The notes: generated by a model not told the origin, from the letters alone. A stretch of DNA of 31,661 nucleotides from DATDAH01 sp036525535 (GCA_036525535.1 DATDAH010000048.1:1-31661); one strand, 5' to 3'; positions 1 through 8,412 are shown, counted from the first letter of the stretch. Translations and numbers: made by a program.

Positions 1-659
1 TAGCCCCAGTCCCGCTGCGCCTCGAGGTTCCCCAAGCGCAGCTCCTCGGCGTGCCCCAGCTTGATCTGGGCCACCGTGTGGCTGATCTTCCTGGTCACGA
101 ACTCCATCCCCCGTCGCGGCGATTCATGGTTGAACAGAATGCCGCTGGATGCATGGAGGTTGTACGACTCGCGGTAGTTGATCGTGATCCAGTGGCCGTA
201 GACCTTGGCCACGCCGTAGGGGCTGCGGGGGTAGAACGGGGTCGACTCGGTCTGGGGGACCTCCTGGACCTTGCCGAACATCTCGCTGCTGGACGCCTGG
301 TAGAAGCGGATGTCGGGATCGACGATGCGGATGGCATCGAGGAGGCGGGTGACGCCGAGGGCCGTGGTCTCCCCGGTCAGGACCGGCTGGTTGAACGACG
401 TCTGGACGAAGGACTGGGCGGCCAGGTTGTAGACCTCGTCGGGCCGGTGGGTGGAGAGGATCTCGATCATGGAGATCTCGTCGAGCACGTCACCGGGCAC
501 GATGGTGATGCGGTCCTGTATGTGGGCGATCCGCTCGAAGTTCACGGTGCTGGACCGCCGGACCATGCCGACCACCTCGTAGCCATGGTCGAGGAGGTGC
601 TCGGCCAGGTAGGAACCGTCCTGGCCGGTGATGCCGGTGATGAGCGCGCGTCGGGGCAT
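1..659 (-). CDS. gmd: GDP-mannose 4,6-dehydratase (3' end outside window)
   Basis: This enzyme converts GDP-D-mannose to GDP-4-keto-6-deoxy-D-mannose in the cytosol, the first committed step to GDP-D-rhamnose, GDP-fucose and related sugars. The first 219 residues are visible; the rest lies beyond base 1. It is an extended short-chain dehydrogenase. The NAD(P)-binding motif is ALITGITGQDGSYL at about residues 5-18, followed by the family-typical RRSS at 34-37. The catalytic region is SSSE at 123-126 with Tyr148 and Lys152 of YxxxK, and the segment LFNHESPRRG (about 175-184) is also characteristic of the family. The ATG at 657-659 places the Rossmann fold at the N terminus, as expected. It is divergent from the XRE regulator at 745, and the next enzyme of the pathway is encoded at 1254-2159. 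The family call is firm; only completeness is unknown. Confidence 0.95.
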   Translation of the reverse strand, partial: MPRRALITGITGQDGSYLAEHLLDHGYEVVGMVRRSSTVNFERIAHIQDRITIVPGDVLDEISMIEILSTHRPDEVYNLAAQSFVQTSFNQPVLTGETTALGVTRLLDAIRIVDPDIRFYQASSSEMFGKVQEVPQTESTPFYPRSPYGVAKVYGHWITINYRESYNLHASSGILFNHESPRRGMEFVTRKISHTVAQIKLGHAEELRLGNLEAQRDWG

Positions 660-666
660 GGGCCCC

Positions 667-672
667 GTTGTA
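667..672 (-). promoter_or_regulatory. possible -10 box for gmd
   Basis: On the minus strand this reads TACAAC, 7 nt before the gmd ATG, and no Shine-Dalgarno sequence lies in between. The layout matches the leaderless pattern seen elsewhere in the window, but the last base is not the usual T, so this is a weak call. Confidence 0.35.
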
Positions 673-692
673 TCCCGGGGGAGGGACCGTGT

Positions 693-711
693 CTGCCAAC
701 TGGCTTGGCAG
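693..711. promoter_or_regulatory. 19-bp palindrome, candidate operator
   Basis: CTGCCAA (693-699) and TTGGCAG (705-711) form a perfect 7-bp inverted repeat around a 5-bp spacer. It lies between the divergent gmd and XRE-regulator genes, upstream of the regulator's -10 box at 733-738. Size and position fit a binding site for a dimeric helix-turn-helix protein, plausibly the regulator encoded next to it. Binding is inferred only. Confidence 0.45.
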
Positions 712-732
712 CGGGCAGGGGCCGCGTTCCCG

Positions 733-738
733 TACCTT
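733..738 (+). promoter_or_regulatory. -10 box of the XRE regulator (leaderless)
   Basis: TACCTT lies 6 nt before the ATG at 745 and no ribosome-binding site is visible. This spacing puts the transcription start at or next to the A of the start codon. Confidence 0.55.
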
Positions 739-744
739 GACCCC

Positions 745-1218
745 ATGGCCCGCGAACTGGAGCGCAACGTGCTGGGCCGCCGCATCGCGGACCACCGCGC
801 CAAGCAGGGTTGGACGCAGGCCGACCTGGCGGAGCGTCTCGGCGTCTCGCGGGTCACCATCTCCCACGTCGAGGCAGGCATGTCGTACCCCGGTGAGCGC
901 ACCGTGACCCTGCTGGCCGGCCTGTTCAAGCTCGAGCCGCACGAACTCGTGGCGGGAACCGCCTATCCGACGGCCAAGGCCGATCGCCTGCCGGTCGTGG
1001 CCAACCGGTACACCGAGGCCGAGCAGCAGGTGGCCCTCTGTGAGACCGACCTGGCCTGGATCAGCCGGGGCCCGTCGCTCTACGGCGACCAGCGGCTCGC
1101 GCAGTGGGACGTGGCCTTGCGGCGACTGGCCCAGGACTGCGACCGTCACGACCGCGACCTGGTCGAGGGGTGTCACGGCAAGGTCCGGCGGGCGCTGGAC
1201 GAGCGCTCGGCCGGCTGA
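745..1218 (+). CDS. XRE-family helix-turn-helix regulator
   Basis: This is a cytosolic DNA-binding protein of 157 residues. Residues about 8-70 form an HTH_3/XRE domain (LGRRIADHRAKQGWTQADLA, then RLGVSRVTISHVEAG, then a helix ending in ELV). The remaining 85 residues are helical and charged, contain Cys99, Cys132 and Cys143, and match no domain I recognise, so a ligand or oligomerisation role is only possible. The ATG at 745 was chosen over upstream in-frame starts because the HTH begins just behind it and a -10 box sits 6 nt upstream. It is divergent from gmd and convergent with the reductase gene of the same pathway, which makes control of the nucleotide-sugar genes an attractive inference. 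No toxin partner is adjacent. Confidence 0.85.
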   Translation: MARELERNVLGRRIADHRAKQGWTQADLAERLGVSRVTISHVEAGMSYPGERTVTLLAGLFKLEPHELVAGTAYPTAKADRLPVVANRYTEAEQQVALCETDLAWISRGPSLYGDQRLAQWDVALRRLAQDCDRHDRDLVEGCHGKVRRALDERSAG

Positions 1219-1253
1219 CGGGACCGCCACCGGCGCAACGACGGCCGCCGGGC

Positions 1254-2159
1254 TCAGGTCTCCCGGACGCGTTTGCGCCAGTCGTCGAGGACGTCGGCCA
1301 GGGTCTGGTCGAGGGAGATCGTGGGTTCCCATCCGGTCGCCTCGTGGAGGCGGCGGGGATCGCCGCGCAGGACCGGCGTGTCCACCGGGCGGAGCAGGTC
1401 GGGGTCCGGGACCAAGGCCATCGGGCGCTCGGCCAGGGCGACGAGGCGGTCGGCGACCTCCTGGACGGCGATGTCCCGACCGGAGCACACGTTGTAGGCC
1501 TCGCCGGGCTGGCCTCGCTCAGCCAGGAGCCGGTAGGCCCGGACGACGTCCCGCACGTCGGTGAAGTCCCGGCGGGCGCTCAGGTTGCCGACCGGGACCT
1601 CGTCGCTGCCGCTGACCTCGTTGCGGGCGATGCGGGAGGCCACCGCCGACGCCACGAAGCGGTCGCTCTGCCCGGGGCCGAGGTGGTTGAAGGGCCGGGC
1701 CCGGAGCACGGCCAGGCCGTGGCCGAGGTACGCCTGCAGGGCGATCACATCCGCGGCCGCCTTGCTGGCGCCGTACGGACTGACGGGGCGAAAGGCCCGA
1801 TCCTCACCGATCGGCAGCTCGGCTTCGGGCACCTGGCCGTACACGTCGGCGCTGGCCACGGCCACGACCCGCTCCACGCCGGCTCGCCCGGCGGCGTTGA
1901 GCACGTTCAGGGTGCCCTCGGCGTTGATGCGGAAGGTCTCGACCGGGCTGGCCCACGACCCTCCCACATCGGCCTGCCCGGCGAGGTGGTACACGACCTG
2001 CGGGCGGATCGACGTGAACAGGTCGGCCAACCCCGCCGGGTCGAGGATGTCGAGGCCGAGATGACGGTCGGTCTCGTGGACGTCGTCGCCGGCCTCCTGC
2101 AGCCCGGCGACGAGGTGGCGCCCGACGAAGCCGGCTGCGCCGGTGACCAGGGCTCGCAC
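1254..2159 (-). CDS. rmd: NAD-dependent epimerase/reductase, GDP-6-deoxymannose reductase-like
   Basis: This 301-residue extended SDR protein probably reduces the 4-keto group of the Gmd product to give GDP-D-rhamnose; a GDP-6-deoxytalose or epimerase role cannot be excluded. It shows the N-terminal GxxGxxG motif (ALVTGAAGFVGRHL, residues 3-16), a serine in SAD at 103-105, and catalytic Tyr129/Lys133 in SPYGASK. Its length matches RMD enzymes. The start is GTG at 2159: the Rossmann strand begins two codons later, and upstream in-frame sequence is the out-of-frame 3' part of the glycosyltransferase gene. It is the last gene of a minus-strand operon with the GT4 enzyme, 10 nt behind that gene's stop. 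The exact sugar is inferred from the nearby gmd; the symbol is a working assignment. Confidence 0.8.
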   Translation of the reverse strand: MRALVTGAAGFVGRHLVAGLQEAGDDVHETDRHLGLDILDPAGLADLFTSIRPQVVYHLAGQADVGGSWASPVETFRINAEGTLNVLNAAGRAGVERVVAVASADVYGQVPEAELPIGEDRAFRPVSPYGASKAAADVIALQAYLGHGLAVLRARPFNHLGPGQSDRFVASAVASRIARNEVSGSDEVPVGNLSARRDFTDVRDVVRAYRLLAERGQPGEAYNVCSGRDIAVQEVADRLVALAERPMALVPDPDLLRPVDTPVLRGDPRRLHEATGWEPTISLDQTLADVLDDWRKRVRET

Positions 2160-2169
2160 CGGCCGGAGT

Positions 2170-3300
2170 CTACGGAGCGGCGCCCGGGGCACTCGCCGCC
2201 GCTCGGCGGTACAGGGCCACCAGGCCGTCGGCATGGGCCTCCCACGAGTAGCGATCCGCTCGACGGTGGCCTCGGACCACCATGGCGGCCCGGTGCGCCT
2301 CGTCGGTGAGAACCCGCACCAGGGCTTGGGCCAGGGCGTCGACGTCGCTCGGGGGAACGAGGTCGGCGGCGTCGCCGAGGACCTCGGGCAGGGCGCCGAC
2401 CCGGGTGGCCACGACCGGGACCCCGACCCCCATCGCCTCCAGGGGAGGGAGCCCGAACCCCTCATACAGCGACGGGTAGGCCAGGACGGTCGCCTCCCGC
2501 AGGAGCGCGGCCCGGGCCTGGTCGTCGAGCCATCCGGTGATGCGGATCCGTTCCCGGTGCGGGGAGTTGGCCACCGCGGTGTGTACGGCCTCGGCGCCCC
2601 ACCCGTCCGCACCGGCGAGGACCAGTCCGACGTCGGGATCGTCGTTCGCCGCGGCGTCGAAGGCGGCCACGAGCGTGGGCAGGTCCTTGCGGGGCTCGAA
2701 GGTCCCCAGAGCGAGGACGTAGCGCTCGCGCCCGGCCCGGGCCCGGCCGGCGCCTTCGGGAGCGGTCGGCACGTCGTCGACCCCGTTGGCCACCACCACG
2801 ACGTGGTCGGCCGGGACGGCGAAGTGCTCGAGCACCTCCTCGGCCACGGCCACCGACGGGACCTGGGCCCAGGCCCCGCTGGCGAGGGCCCGACCGAGGA
2901 GGTCGGGGTACGCGAGGACGTCGGCGGTGCACAGCTCCGGGAAGCGGACCGCGGTCAGGTCGTGGACGGTGACCACCCGGGCCGCCCGCCGGCTCGGGGG
3001 GACGACGAAGTTCGGCCCGTGGACCACGTCGACGGCTCCGGTCCAGAGCTCGATGGGCGGCCAGTTGACCCGGTGCCACAGCGCCCGCAGCGGTCGGGCG
3101 GCCATCGGTCGACCGACGGTCGTGACCCCGGGCGGGAGCAGCTCGGCCAGGTGGCCCCGACCGGTCCAGGAGACGGCGAAGGCCAGGGCGGCGACGTCGG
3201 AGCGCCGCCCGAGTCGTTCGAGCAGGGCCCGGGTCACGCCGCCGACCCCGGTGGGCCGCTTGAGCAGGGGGGTCGCGTCGACCGCGACCCGGAGCCTCAT
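2170..3300 (-). CDS. GT4 family glycosyltransferase
   Basis: This retaining GT-B glycosyltransferase has 376 residues and probably transfers a sugar, possibly mannose or D-rhamnose given its neighbours, onto a membrane-linked glycan. The N-terminal half opens with RVAVDATPLLKRPTGVGGVTR, a common opening in this family. The C-terminal Rossmann half carries LALGTFEPRKDLPTLVAAF (about 196-214) and the E-x7-E nucleotide-sugar motif, EGFGLPPLE (Glu280 and Glu288). There is no signal peptide or membrane segment, so it acts at the cytoplasmic face. Its ATG overlaps the stop of the preceding small gene in an ATGA, showing tight coupling. Donor and acceptor cannot be read from the sequence. Confidence 0.9.
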   Translation of the reverse strand: MRLRVAVDATPLLKRPTGVGGVTRALLERLGRRSDVAALAFAVSWTGRGHLAELLPPGVTTVGRPMAARPLRALWHRVNWPPIELWTGAVDVVHGPNFVVPPSRRAARVVTVHDLTAVRFPELCTADVLAYPDLLGRALASGAWAQVPSVAVAEEVLEHFAVPADHVVVVANGVDDVPTAPEGAGRARAGRERYVLALGTFEPRKDLPTLVAAFDAAANDDPDVGLVLAGADGWGAEAVHTAVANSPHRERIRITGWLDDQARAALLREATVLAYPSLYEGFGLPPLEAMGVGVPVVATRVGALPEVLGDAADLVPPSDVDALAQALVRVLTDEAHRAAMVVRGHRRADRYSWEAHADGLVALYRRAAASAPGAAP

Positions 3301-3476
3301 CCCGGCTGGGGTCCGGGGGATCCGGAGAACCGACGGCCGAGCTCGCGCTCGAGCTCCCGGCGTTGGACCTGTACCCGCTGGACGGCGAGCACGCCGGCGC
3401 CCACGGTCACGTAGAGGGCCTCCCTGGCCAGGATCAGCGTGCGGCGCACGGGGGCGGTCAACAGGGACGACGGCAT
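3297..3476 (-). CDS. small membrane protein, function unknown
   Basis: This 59-residue protein begins MPSSLLTAPVRRTLILAREA, continues with one hydrophobic stretch (about residues 22-32, YVTVGAGVLAV), and ends in a charged, coiled-coil-prone tail (QRRELERELGRRF). It overlaps the GT4 start by ATGA, so it is translationally coupled to the glycosyltransferase and may tether or stabilise it; that role is inferred. The ATG at 3476 is supported by a -10 box 7 nt upstream (3484-3489); an in-frame TTG at 3506 lies upstream of that box and is unlikely. I do not recognise a family. Confidence 0.7.
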   Translation of the reverse strand: MPSSLLTAPVRRTLILAREALYVTVGAGVLAVQRVQVQRRELERELGRRFSGSPGPQPG

Positions 3477-3483
3477 GGGGCGC

Positions 3484-3489
3484 AGCCTA
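3484..3489 (-). promoter_or_regulatory. -10 box of the small-protein/GT4/reductase operon
   Basis: On the minus strand this reads TAGGCT, followed after 7 nt by the ATG at 3476, with no Shine-Dalgarno sequence. It is probably the leaderless promoter of the three-gene operon running to 1254. Confidence 0.6.
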
Positions 3490-3592
3490 ACTGCTAACCA
3501 GAGCAAGCAAACCCGGCCCGAGCGGGCATCGGGGCCCTCTCGGGATGTGACGAACGGGCTGCGGGTGCCCCCTGGGGCCGGAGTGCGACCGC

Positions 3593-3598
3593 TAGCCT
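3593..3598 (+). promoter_or_regulatory. -10 box of the GT2/DUF5719/thioredoxin operon
   Basis: TAGCCT is followed after 9 nt by the GTG at 3608 and no ribosome-binding site is visible. It is one side of the 131-bp divergent intergenic region 3477-3607, which holds nothing else I can identify. Confidence 0.6.
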
Positions 3599-3607
3599 GC
3601 GCGCATC

Positions 3608-6600
3608 GTGGACGAACCCGCCGCCGATCCCGCGGCGCCTGCCCCCGGTCCGATCACGCCCGCCGTCGTCGCGGTCGTGGTGACCCACGAACCCGGTACG
3701 TGGTTCGACGAGGGCCTGCGCGCGCTCGCCGCCCAGGACTACCCGGACCTCACCGTGCTCGTCGTCGACGCGGGCAGCACCGTCGATCCGACCGAACGCG
3801 TGGCCGCCGCCTGCCCCACGGCCTTCGTGCGCCGGATCGACACCAACCCCGGTTTCGGTGCCGCCGCCAACGAGGCCCTCGAGACCGTCGAAGGGGCCAG
3901 CTACCTGCTCATCTGCCACGACGACATCGCGCTCGGTCCCGGCGCCGTCACGGCCCTCGTCGAAGAGGCGGGCCGGTCCAACGCCGGCCTGGTCGGGCCC
4001 AAGGTGTCCGAGTGGGACGACCCCCGCCAGCTGCTGGCGATGGGCATGACCGTCGACCGCACCGGGCACGCGTCGTCCTACGTGGAGCCGGGGGAGTACG
4101 ACCAGGGACAGCACGACGCCGTCCGTGACGTCTACTACCTGCCCGGCGGCTGCCAGCTCATCCGGGCCGACCTGTTCGCCACGCTCGGCGGCTTCGACCC
4201 CGCTCAACGCTTCTACGGGGAGGATCTCGACCTGTGCTGGCGGGCCCGTGTCGCCGGGGCGCAGGTGATCGTGGCCCCGGCGGCCCACGCCCGCCACGTT
4301 GCCGACCTTCCCGCCCGGCGACCGGACCTCGACGAGTACCGCCTCAGCGAGCGGCACCGTCTGCGCACCGTCCTGACCTGCTACGGCCTCGGCACCTTGG
4401 TCTGGCTGGCCCCTCTGCTGGCCTTGCTGTCCTTGGTCGACTTCGGCGCGGGCCTGGTGACCGCCCGAGCGGGCCGGGCCCGGGCCGCCCTCGGGGCGTG
4501 GACGTGGAACCTGGCCCGGTTCTCCCAGATCATCGGCCGGCGCCGCCGATTGTCCCGACTGCGGCGGACCTCGGATCGTGACCTGCGGGCGTTGCAGGCC
4601 CACGGCTTGGTCCGGGTCCAGGCCTTCCAGCATCGGGAACGTCCGGACGAGCGCCGGTCGGCGGTGACCACGGTCCGTGAGGGCGTCGTGGACTTCGTGC
4701 GCTCCGGGCCGAGTGGTGTCTCGACCGCGGTCTGGGTGGTGCTCGTCTTCCTCCTGCTGATCGGGAGCCGTCACCTGATCACCCGCTCCATCCCCGCGGT
4801 GGGCGAATTGGCCCCGTTCCCTGGCGGCCCCAGCGTGCTCTGGAACGAGTTCTTCTCGGGCTGGCGGTCGGCCGGCCTGGGATCCGACGCCCCCGCTCCG
4901 ACGGCGTTCCTCGCCCTCAGCGCCTGGGGCACCCTCTTCCTGACGTTCATGGGCCTGGCCAGGACGGTGTTCATCCTGGGCCTGATCCCGCTCGGGGGCT
5001 TCGGGGCCTGGCGGCTCCTGCGAGAGACCGACTCGGTCTACGGGCGGGTCACCGCGCTGATCGTCTACGTCGCCTCGCCGGTGGCCTACAACGCCTTGGC
5101 CGACGGCTCCCTCCGCGGCCTGATCGCCTACGCCGCCGCGCCCTTCGTGCTCGGGGGGCTGGTACGGGCGAGCCGCCTGGAGCCGTTCACCGGGGAGGAC
5201 CGTGGCCTCTGGCGGGCGGGTCTGGGGCTGGGCCTGACCACGGCGATCGGTGCCCTGTTCCTGCCCCTGCTGGTCGTGATCGTCGTGGCGATGGCGCTGG
5301 GGCTCGGCTTCGGCATCGTGCTCACCGGGCAAGGGGCGGCCGCGGGTCGGGTCGTCGCCACCGGACTGCTCGGCGCGGCCGTCGCCGTGGTCCTGCAGTT
5401 CCCCTGGAGCCTCGATTTCTTCGGCGCCGACACCCCGTGGACCGCCGTGGGCGGGATCCGGGAAGGGGCGGGGGCCCTCACCGTGCCCGAGCTCCTGCGC
5501 TTCGAGTCAGGACCGGTCGGCGCCGGGCTGGCCGGTTTCGCCTTCCTGGTCCTGGCCGTCGTGCCGATCGTCGTGGGCCGCGAGTGGCGGGCCGCGTGGG
5601 CCCTACGGGTCTGGGCGATGGCCCTCGTCGGCTGGGGCCTGCTGTGGGCGGGGGAGGCGGGATGGTCTCCGGTCGCCCTGCCCGCACCCGAGGTCCTGCT
5701 CGCTCCGGCGGCGGCCGCCGTCGCCATGGCCGCGGGGCTCGCCGCCGTCGCGTTCGAGCGCGATGTCGTGGGCAAGGGGTTCAGCTGGCGTCAGATCGGC
5801 CTGGTCGTCGGCGTCGTCGCCCTCATCATCGGCATGGGTCCGTTCCTGGCGTCGGTGGGCAATGGTCGCTGGTACCTGCCCCGCAACGACTTCACCGTCG
5901 CCCTCAGTTTCCTGAACGCCGAGGAGGAGGACGCCCCGTTCCGGGTGCTCTGGATCGGCGACCCCGACGTGCTGCCCTTGTCGGGTTGGCGGCTCAACGA
6001 GGACACGGCGTACGCCACGTCCGACAACGGGCTGCCCGACGTCACCGAGCTGTTCCCGGGCAGCACGACGGGCGGGACCGAGATGCTGGCCGAGGCCCTC
6101 CGCACGGCGACACGGCGCGAGACCAACCGCCTCGGTGACCTGCTCGGCCCGATGGGCATCCGGTATGTGGTCGTACCCGAGCGCCTCGCCCCCCAGCCGT
6201 TCGCCCGCGAGGAGTACCCGTTGGACCCGGCCGTCAGCGACGCCCTGTCCAGCCAGCTCGACCTGGTCCAGATCAACGTCAATCCCGCCGTGACCCTCTA
6301 CGAGAACGCGGCGTGGATCCCGACCCGTGCCCTCTTGCCGGACACCGACGCGGGGGATCTGGGTGAGGAGCCGGTCACGCCGCGGGAGGCCCTGGCCGCG
6401 GCCACCGCCACCGACTTCGGTGACTCCACCGCGGCCCTGGGTGACGAGCTGGGGCCGACCACGTTCCGTGGGCCGGTCGACGGCCAGGGCGAGCTCTACC
6501 TGGCGTCCGGTCCCACCTCGGGCTGGACCCTCTCGGTCGACGGCGAGGAGGCCGATCGCCGAACCGTGTTCGGCTGGGCCAATGCCTTCGACCTGCCGCG

Positions 6601-6742
6601 GGAGGGCACCGCCACGCTGACGTTCGAACGGCCGATCACCCGCTATCTGCTGATCGCCGTCCAGGCCGGCCTCTGGATCTTCGTCATCTCCCGGGTCCGG
6701 CGACCGGCCCGACCGGCCCGACGTGGGGAGGCCCCCTCGTGA
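3608..6742 (+). CDS. giant GT2 glycosyltransferase with multi-spanning membrane domain
   Basis: This is a 1044-residue fusion. Residues about 15-250 are a GT2 (GT-A fold) domain: VVAVVVTHEPG at the start, HDDI at 104-107 in the DxD position, and YGEDLDLCWR (about 203-212) supplying the acidic pair. About a dozen hydrophobic segments follow (for example around 260-290, 370-390 and several up to about 760). Then comes a largely extracytoplasmic segment of about 220 residues and a last membrane helix near the C terminus. This suggests an enzyme that glycosylates a lipid carrier on the inside and exports or extends it outside. Similar long GT2 proteins sit next to DUF5719 genes in other actinobacteria (from memory). 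The GTG start at 3608 follows a -10 box. Its stop overlaps the next gene in a GTGA. Donor, acceptor and any second active site in the membrane part are unknown. Confidence 0.85.
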   Translation: MDEPAADPAAPAPGPITPAVVAVVVTHEPGTWFDEGLRALAAQDYPDLTVLVVDAGSTVDPTERVAAACPTAFVRRIDTNPGFGAAANEALETVEGASYLLICHDDIALGPGAVTALVEEAGRSNAGLVGPKVSEWDDPRQLLAMGMTVDRTGHASSYVEPGEYDQGQHDAVRDVYYLPGGCQLIRADLFATLGGFDPAQRFYGEDLDLCWRARVAGAQVIVAPAAHARHVADLPARRPDLDEYRLSERHRLRTVLTCYGLGTLVWLAPLLALLSLVDFGAGLVTARAGRARAALGAWTWNLARFSQIIGRRRRLSRLRRTSDRDLRALQAHGLVRVQAFQHRERPDERRSAVTTVREGVVDFVRSGPSGVSTAVWVVLVFLLLIGSRHLITRSIPAVGELAPFPGGPSVLWNEFFSGWRSAGLGSDAPAPTAFLALSAWGTLFLTFMGLARTVFILGLIPLGGFGAWRLLRETDSVYGRVTALIVYVASPVAYNALADGSLRGLIAYAAAPFVLGGLVRASRLEPFTGEDRGLWRAGLGLGLTTAIGALFLPLLVVIVVAMALGLGFGIVLTGQGAAAGRVVATGLLGAAVAVVLQFPWSLDFFGADTPWTAVGGIREGAGALTVPELLRFESGPVGAGLAGFAFLVLAVVPIVVGREWRAAWALRVWAMALVGWGLLWAGEAGWSPVALPAPEVLLAPAAAAVAMAAGLAAVAFERDVVGKGFSWRQIGLVVGVVALIIGMGPFLASVGNGRWYLPRNDFTVALSFLNAEEEDAPFRVLWIGDPDVLPLSGWRLNEDTAYATSDNGLPDVTELFPGSTTGGTEMLAEALRTATRRETNRLGDLLGPMGIRYVVVPERLAPQPFAREEYPLDPAVSDALSSQLDLVQINVNPAVTLYENAAWIPTRALLPDTDAGDLGEEPVTPREALAAATATDFGDSTAALGDELGPTTFRGPVDGQGELYLASGPTSGWTLSVDGEEADRRTVFGWANAFDLPREGTATLTFERPITRYLLIAVQAGLWIFVISRVRRPARPARRGEAPS

Positions 6743-8412
6743 AGTTCTCGCGCTGGCCCGCGGTCGTGATCCTCGCCGGCCTCGTCGTCGGGGCCTGGGT
6801 GGTCGACCAGGACCACGAACGCGACCAGTCCGAGGCGGTCGACGCCATCACCCCGCTCGAGGCCCAGGGCTTCCTGCCCGTGAGTGCGCCGGAGGACGCC
6901 TTGACGAGCACCTGGTACTGCGGCGGGGGAACGGCGACCGACGGGGGCCGAGCCGACACGACCATCATCGTGGCCAACGCCACCGACCGGGCGCTGAGCG
7001 GCACGCTGACGATCTTCCCCTCGATTCCCTCCCAGGTCGTGCTCCAGACCGACCCGGCGGAGACGACCGACCCGTCGACGACGACGACGACCACGGCTCC
7101 GCCGAGCACCACCGACGGGTCCGACGACGGCCCGGACACGACGACGACCACCGCGACCCCGTCCTCGACGACCACCACGACGCCGCCGGCCCTCACCGAG
7201 CGTCCGGTGGCCGTGGACCTGGAGGTCCCGGCTCAGGACCGGATAGCGGTCCGGCTCGCCGACGAGGTCGACGCCGAGTACGCCGCGGCTCTGGTCGAGT
7301 TGGCGGGCGGCGCGGTGTCGGTCGAGCAGCGCGTGGACGGCGCCAATGGCGCCGACGTGAGCCCCTGCACCAGCCAGGCGGCCGACAGCTGGTACTTCGC
7401 CGACGGCCGCACCACCGCGGACAGCGTGGAGACGCTGGCCTTCTTCAACCCCTTCCCGGACCCGGCCGTCGTGGACGTGACCTTCCGCACCGAAGAGGAC
7501 CTGCGCACACCCGTCGAGTTCGAGGCCTATGCCGTGCCTGCCCAGTCACTGGTGGTCGAGGACATCGGCACCCTGGTGACCCGCCGGGACCACGTGTCGG
7601 TCTCGGTGGAGGCTCGCTCCGGTCGGCTCGTGGTCAGTCGCCTGCTCGACGTCGACGGATCCGAGGGCCCGCGGGGACTCGACGTCGCATCCGGCGCCCC
7701 CCGACGGGCGACGACCTGGTACTTCCCCGACGGCATCGTGGAGGAGGGCCTCCGCGAGACCTACGTCGTGTACAACCCAGGGGACACGGCGGCCGAGGTG
7801 GACCTCTACATCGAGCCCGACGAGGTCGACCGCTTCGGTGCCATCGAGCCGTTCAGCCTGACCATTCCGCCCGAGGGCTATCAGGAGGTGGCCGTCCAGG
7901 ACGAGGAGCGCATCGGCACGGCGATCGGCGCAGCCGAGGGTGAGCCGGTGCTGCGCCACGGGGCGCGTGTGGTCTCGGTCAACGACGTACCGGTGGTGGT
8001 CGAACGGGTGCTGGAGGGCGATGACGACGGCGATCGGCCGGGTTTCGATCTGATGTTCGGGGCTCCGCTGCTCATGCAGGAGGCGGTGCTGGCCGCCTCG
8101 TCGACCGATGAGACCGTGGTCGTGGCCAACCCCTCGGGCAGCACGCCGGTCCTGGTCACCTTCCGCTCGCTGGACGGCGGGACCCTGGTGGAGTCGGCGG
8201 AGGCCACGGACCTGGAGGTCCCGCCGGCCGGGCGCCTCGTCGTGAACGTCGGCGAGCTCGGCATCGGCTCCGACCTCCCACTGATCATCGAGGCCGACGG
8301 CCCGGTGACCATCGAGCGCCGGGTGGTAATAGGCGACCCCGCCGACTCGTCCGGAGCCATCGCCGTACCCCTGGCCGGGACGGTCTCCGAGCCCGCCGCG
8401 CCCTTCGGTTGA
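6739..8412 (+). CDS. secreted/anchored DUF5719-like four-repeat protein
   Basis: This 557-residue protein has an N-terminal membrane helix (residues 7-22, AVVILAGLVVGAWVVD) acting as uncleaved anchor or signal, so the rest is outside the cytoplasm. The exterior part is four related modules of about 90 residues (near 57-200, 217-303, 326-424 and 438-530). Each begins with WYF/WYC or a degenerate version, then an xxVxNP turn, a VTF-like strand, a VPxx(G/D)R-like turn and an E-R-x-V or SRLL strand. This points to repeated beta-sandwich units. A Thr/Ser/Pro linker interrupts module 1. Domain content and position behind a GT2 gene fit the DUF5719 family. No catalytic residues are evident, so a structural or glycan-binding role is inference. 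It is coupled by GTGA to the GT2 gene and by TGATG to the thioredoxin gene. Confidence 0.8.
   Translation: MKFSRWPAVVILAGLVVGAWVVDQDHERDQSEAVDAITPLEAQGFLPVSAPEDALTSTWYCGGGTATDGGRADTTIIVANATDRALSGTLTIFPSIPSQVVLQTDPAETTDPSTTTTTTAPPSTTDGSDDGPDTTTTTATPSSTTTTTPPALTERPVAVDLEVPAQDRIAVRLADEVDAEYAAALVELAGGAVSVEQRVDGANGADVSPCTSQAADSWYFADGRTTADSVETLAFFNPFPDPAVVDVTFRTEEDLRTPVEFEAYAVPAQSLVVEDIGTLVTRRDHVSVSVEARSGRLVVSRLLDVDGSEGPRGLDVASGAPRRATTWYFPDGIVEEGLRETYVVYNPGDTAAEVDLYIEPDEVDRFGAIEPFSLTIPPEGYQEVAVQDEERIGTAIGAAEGEPVLRHGARVVSVNDVPVVVERVLEGDDDGDRPGFDLMFGAPLLMQEAVLAASSTDETVVVANPSGSTPVLVTFRSLDGGTLVESAEATDLEVPPAGRLVVNVGELGIGSDLPLIIEADGPVTIERRVVIGDPADSSGAIAVPLAGTVSEPAAPFG
7062..7191 (+). repeat. Thr/Ser/Pro-rich low-complexity tract
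   Basis: ACG/ACC-type codons are reiterated here within the DUF5719-like gene, giving runs such as TTTTTT and TTTTTPP (residues about 109-151). It looks like a flexible, potentially O-glycosylated linker, and as a simple DNA repeat it may vary in length between strains. Confidence 0.8.

Noticed and set aside
745..1218. XRE protein as antitoxin of a toxin-antitoxin pair
   Set aside because: Neither neighbour is a toxin-like small protein; both are sugar-nucleotide enzymes on the other strand.
1219..1253. Terminator between the convergent XRE and reductase genes
   Set aside because: Only a 5-bp CCGGC/GCCGG match with a long loop and no T-run; expected by chance at this base composition.
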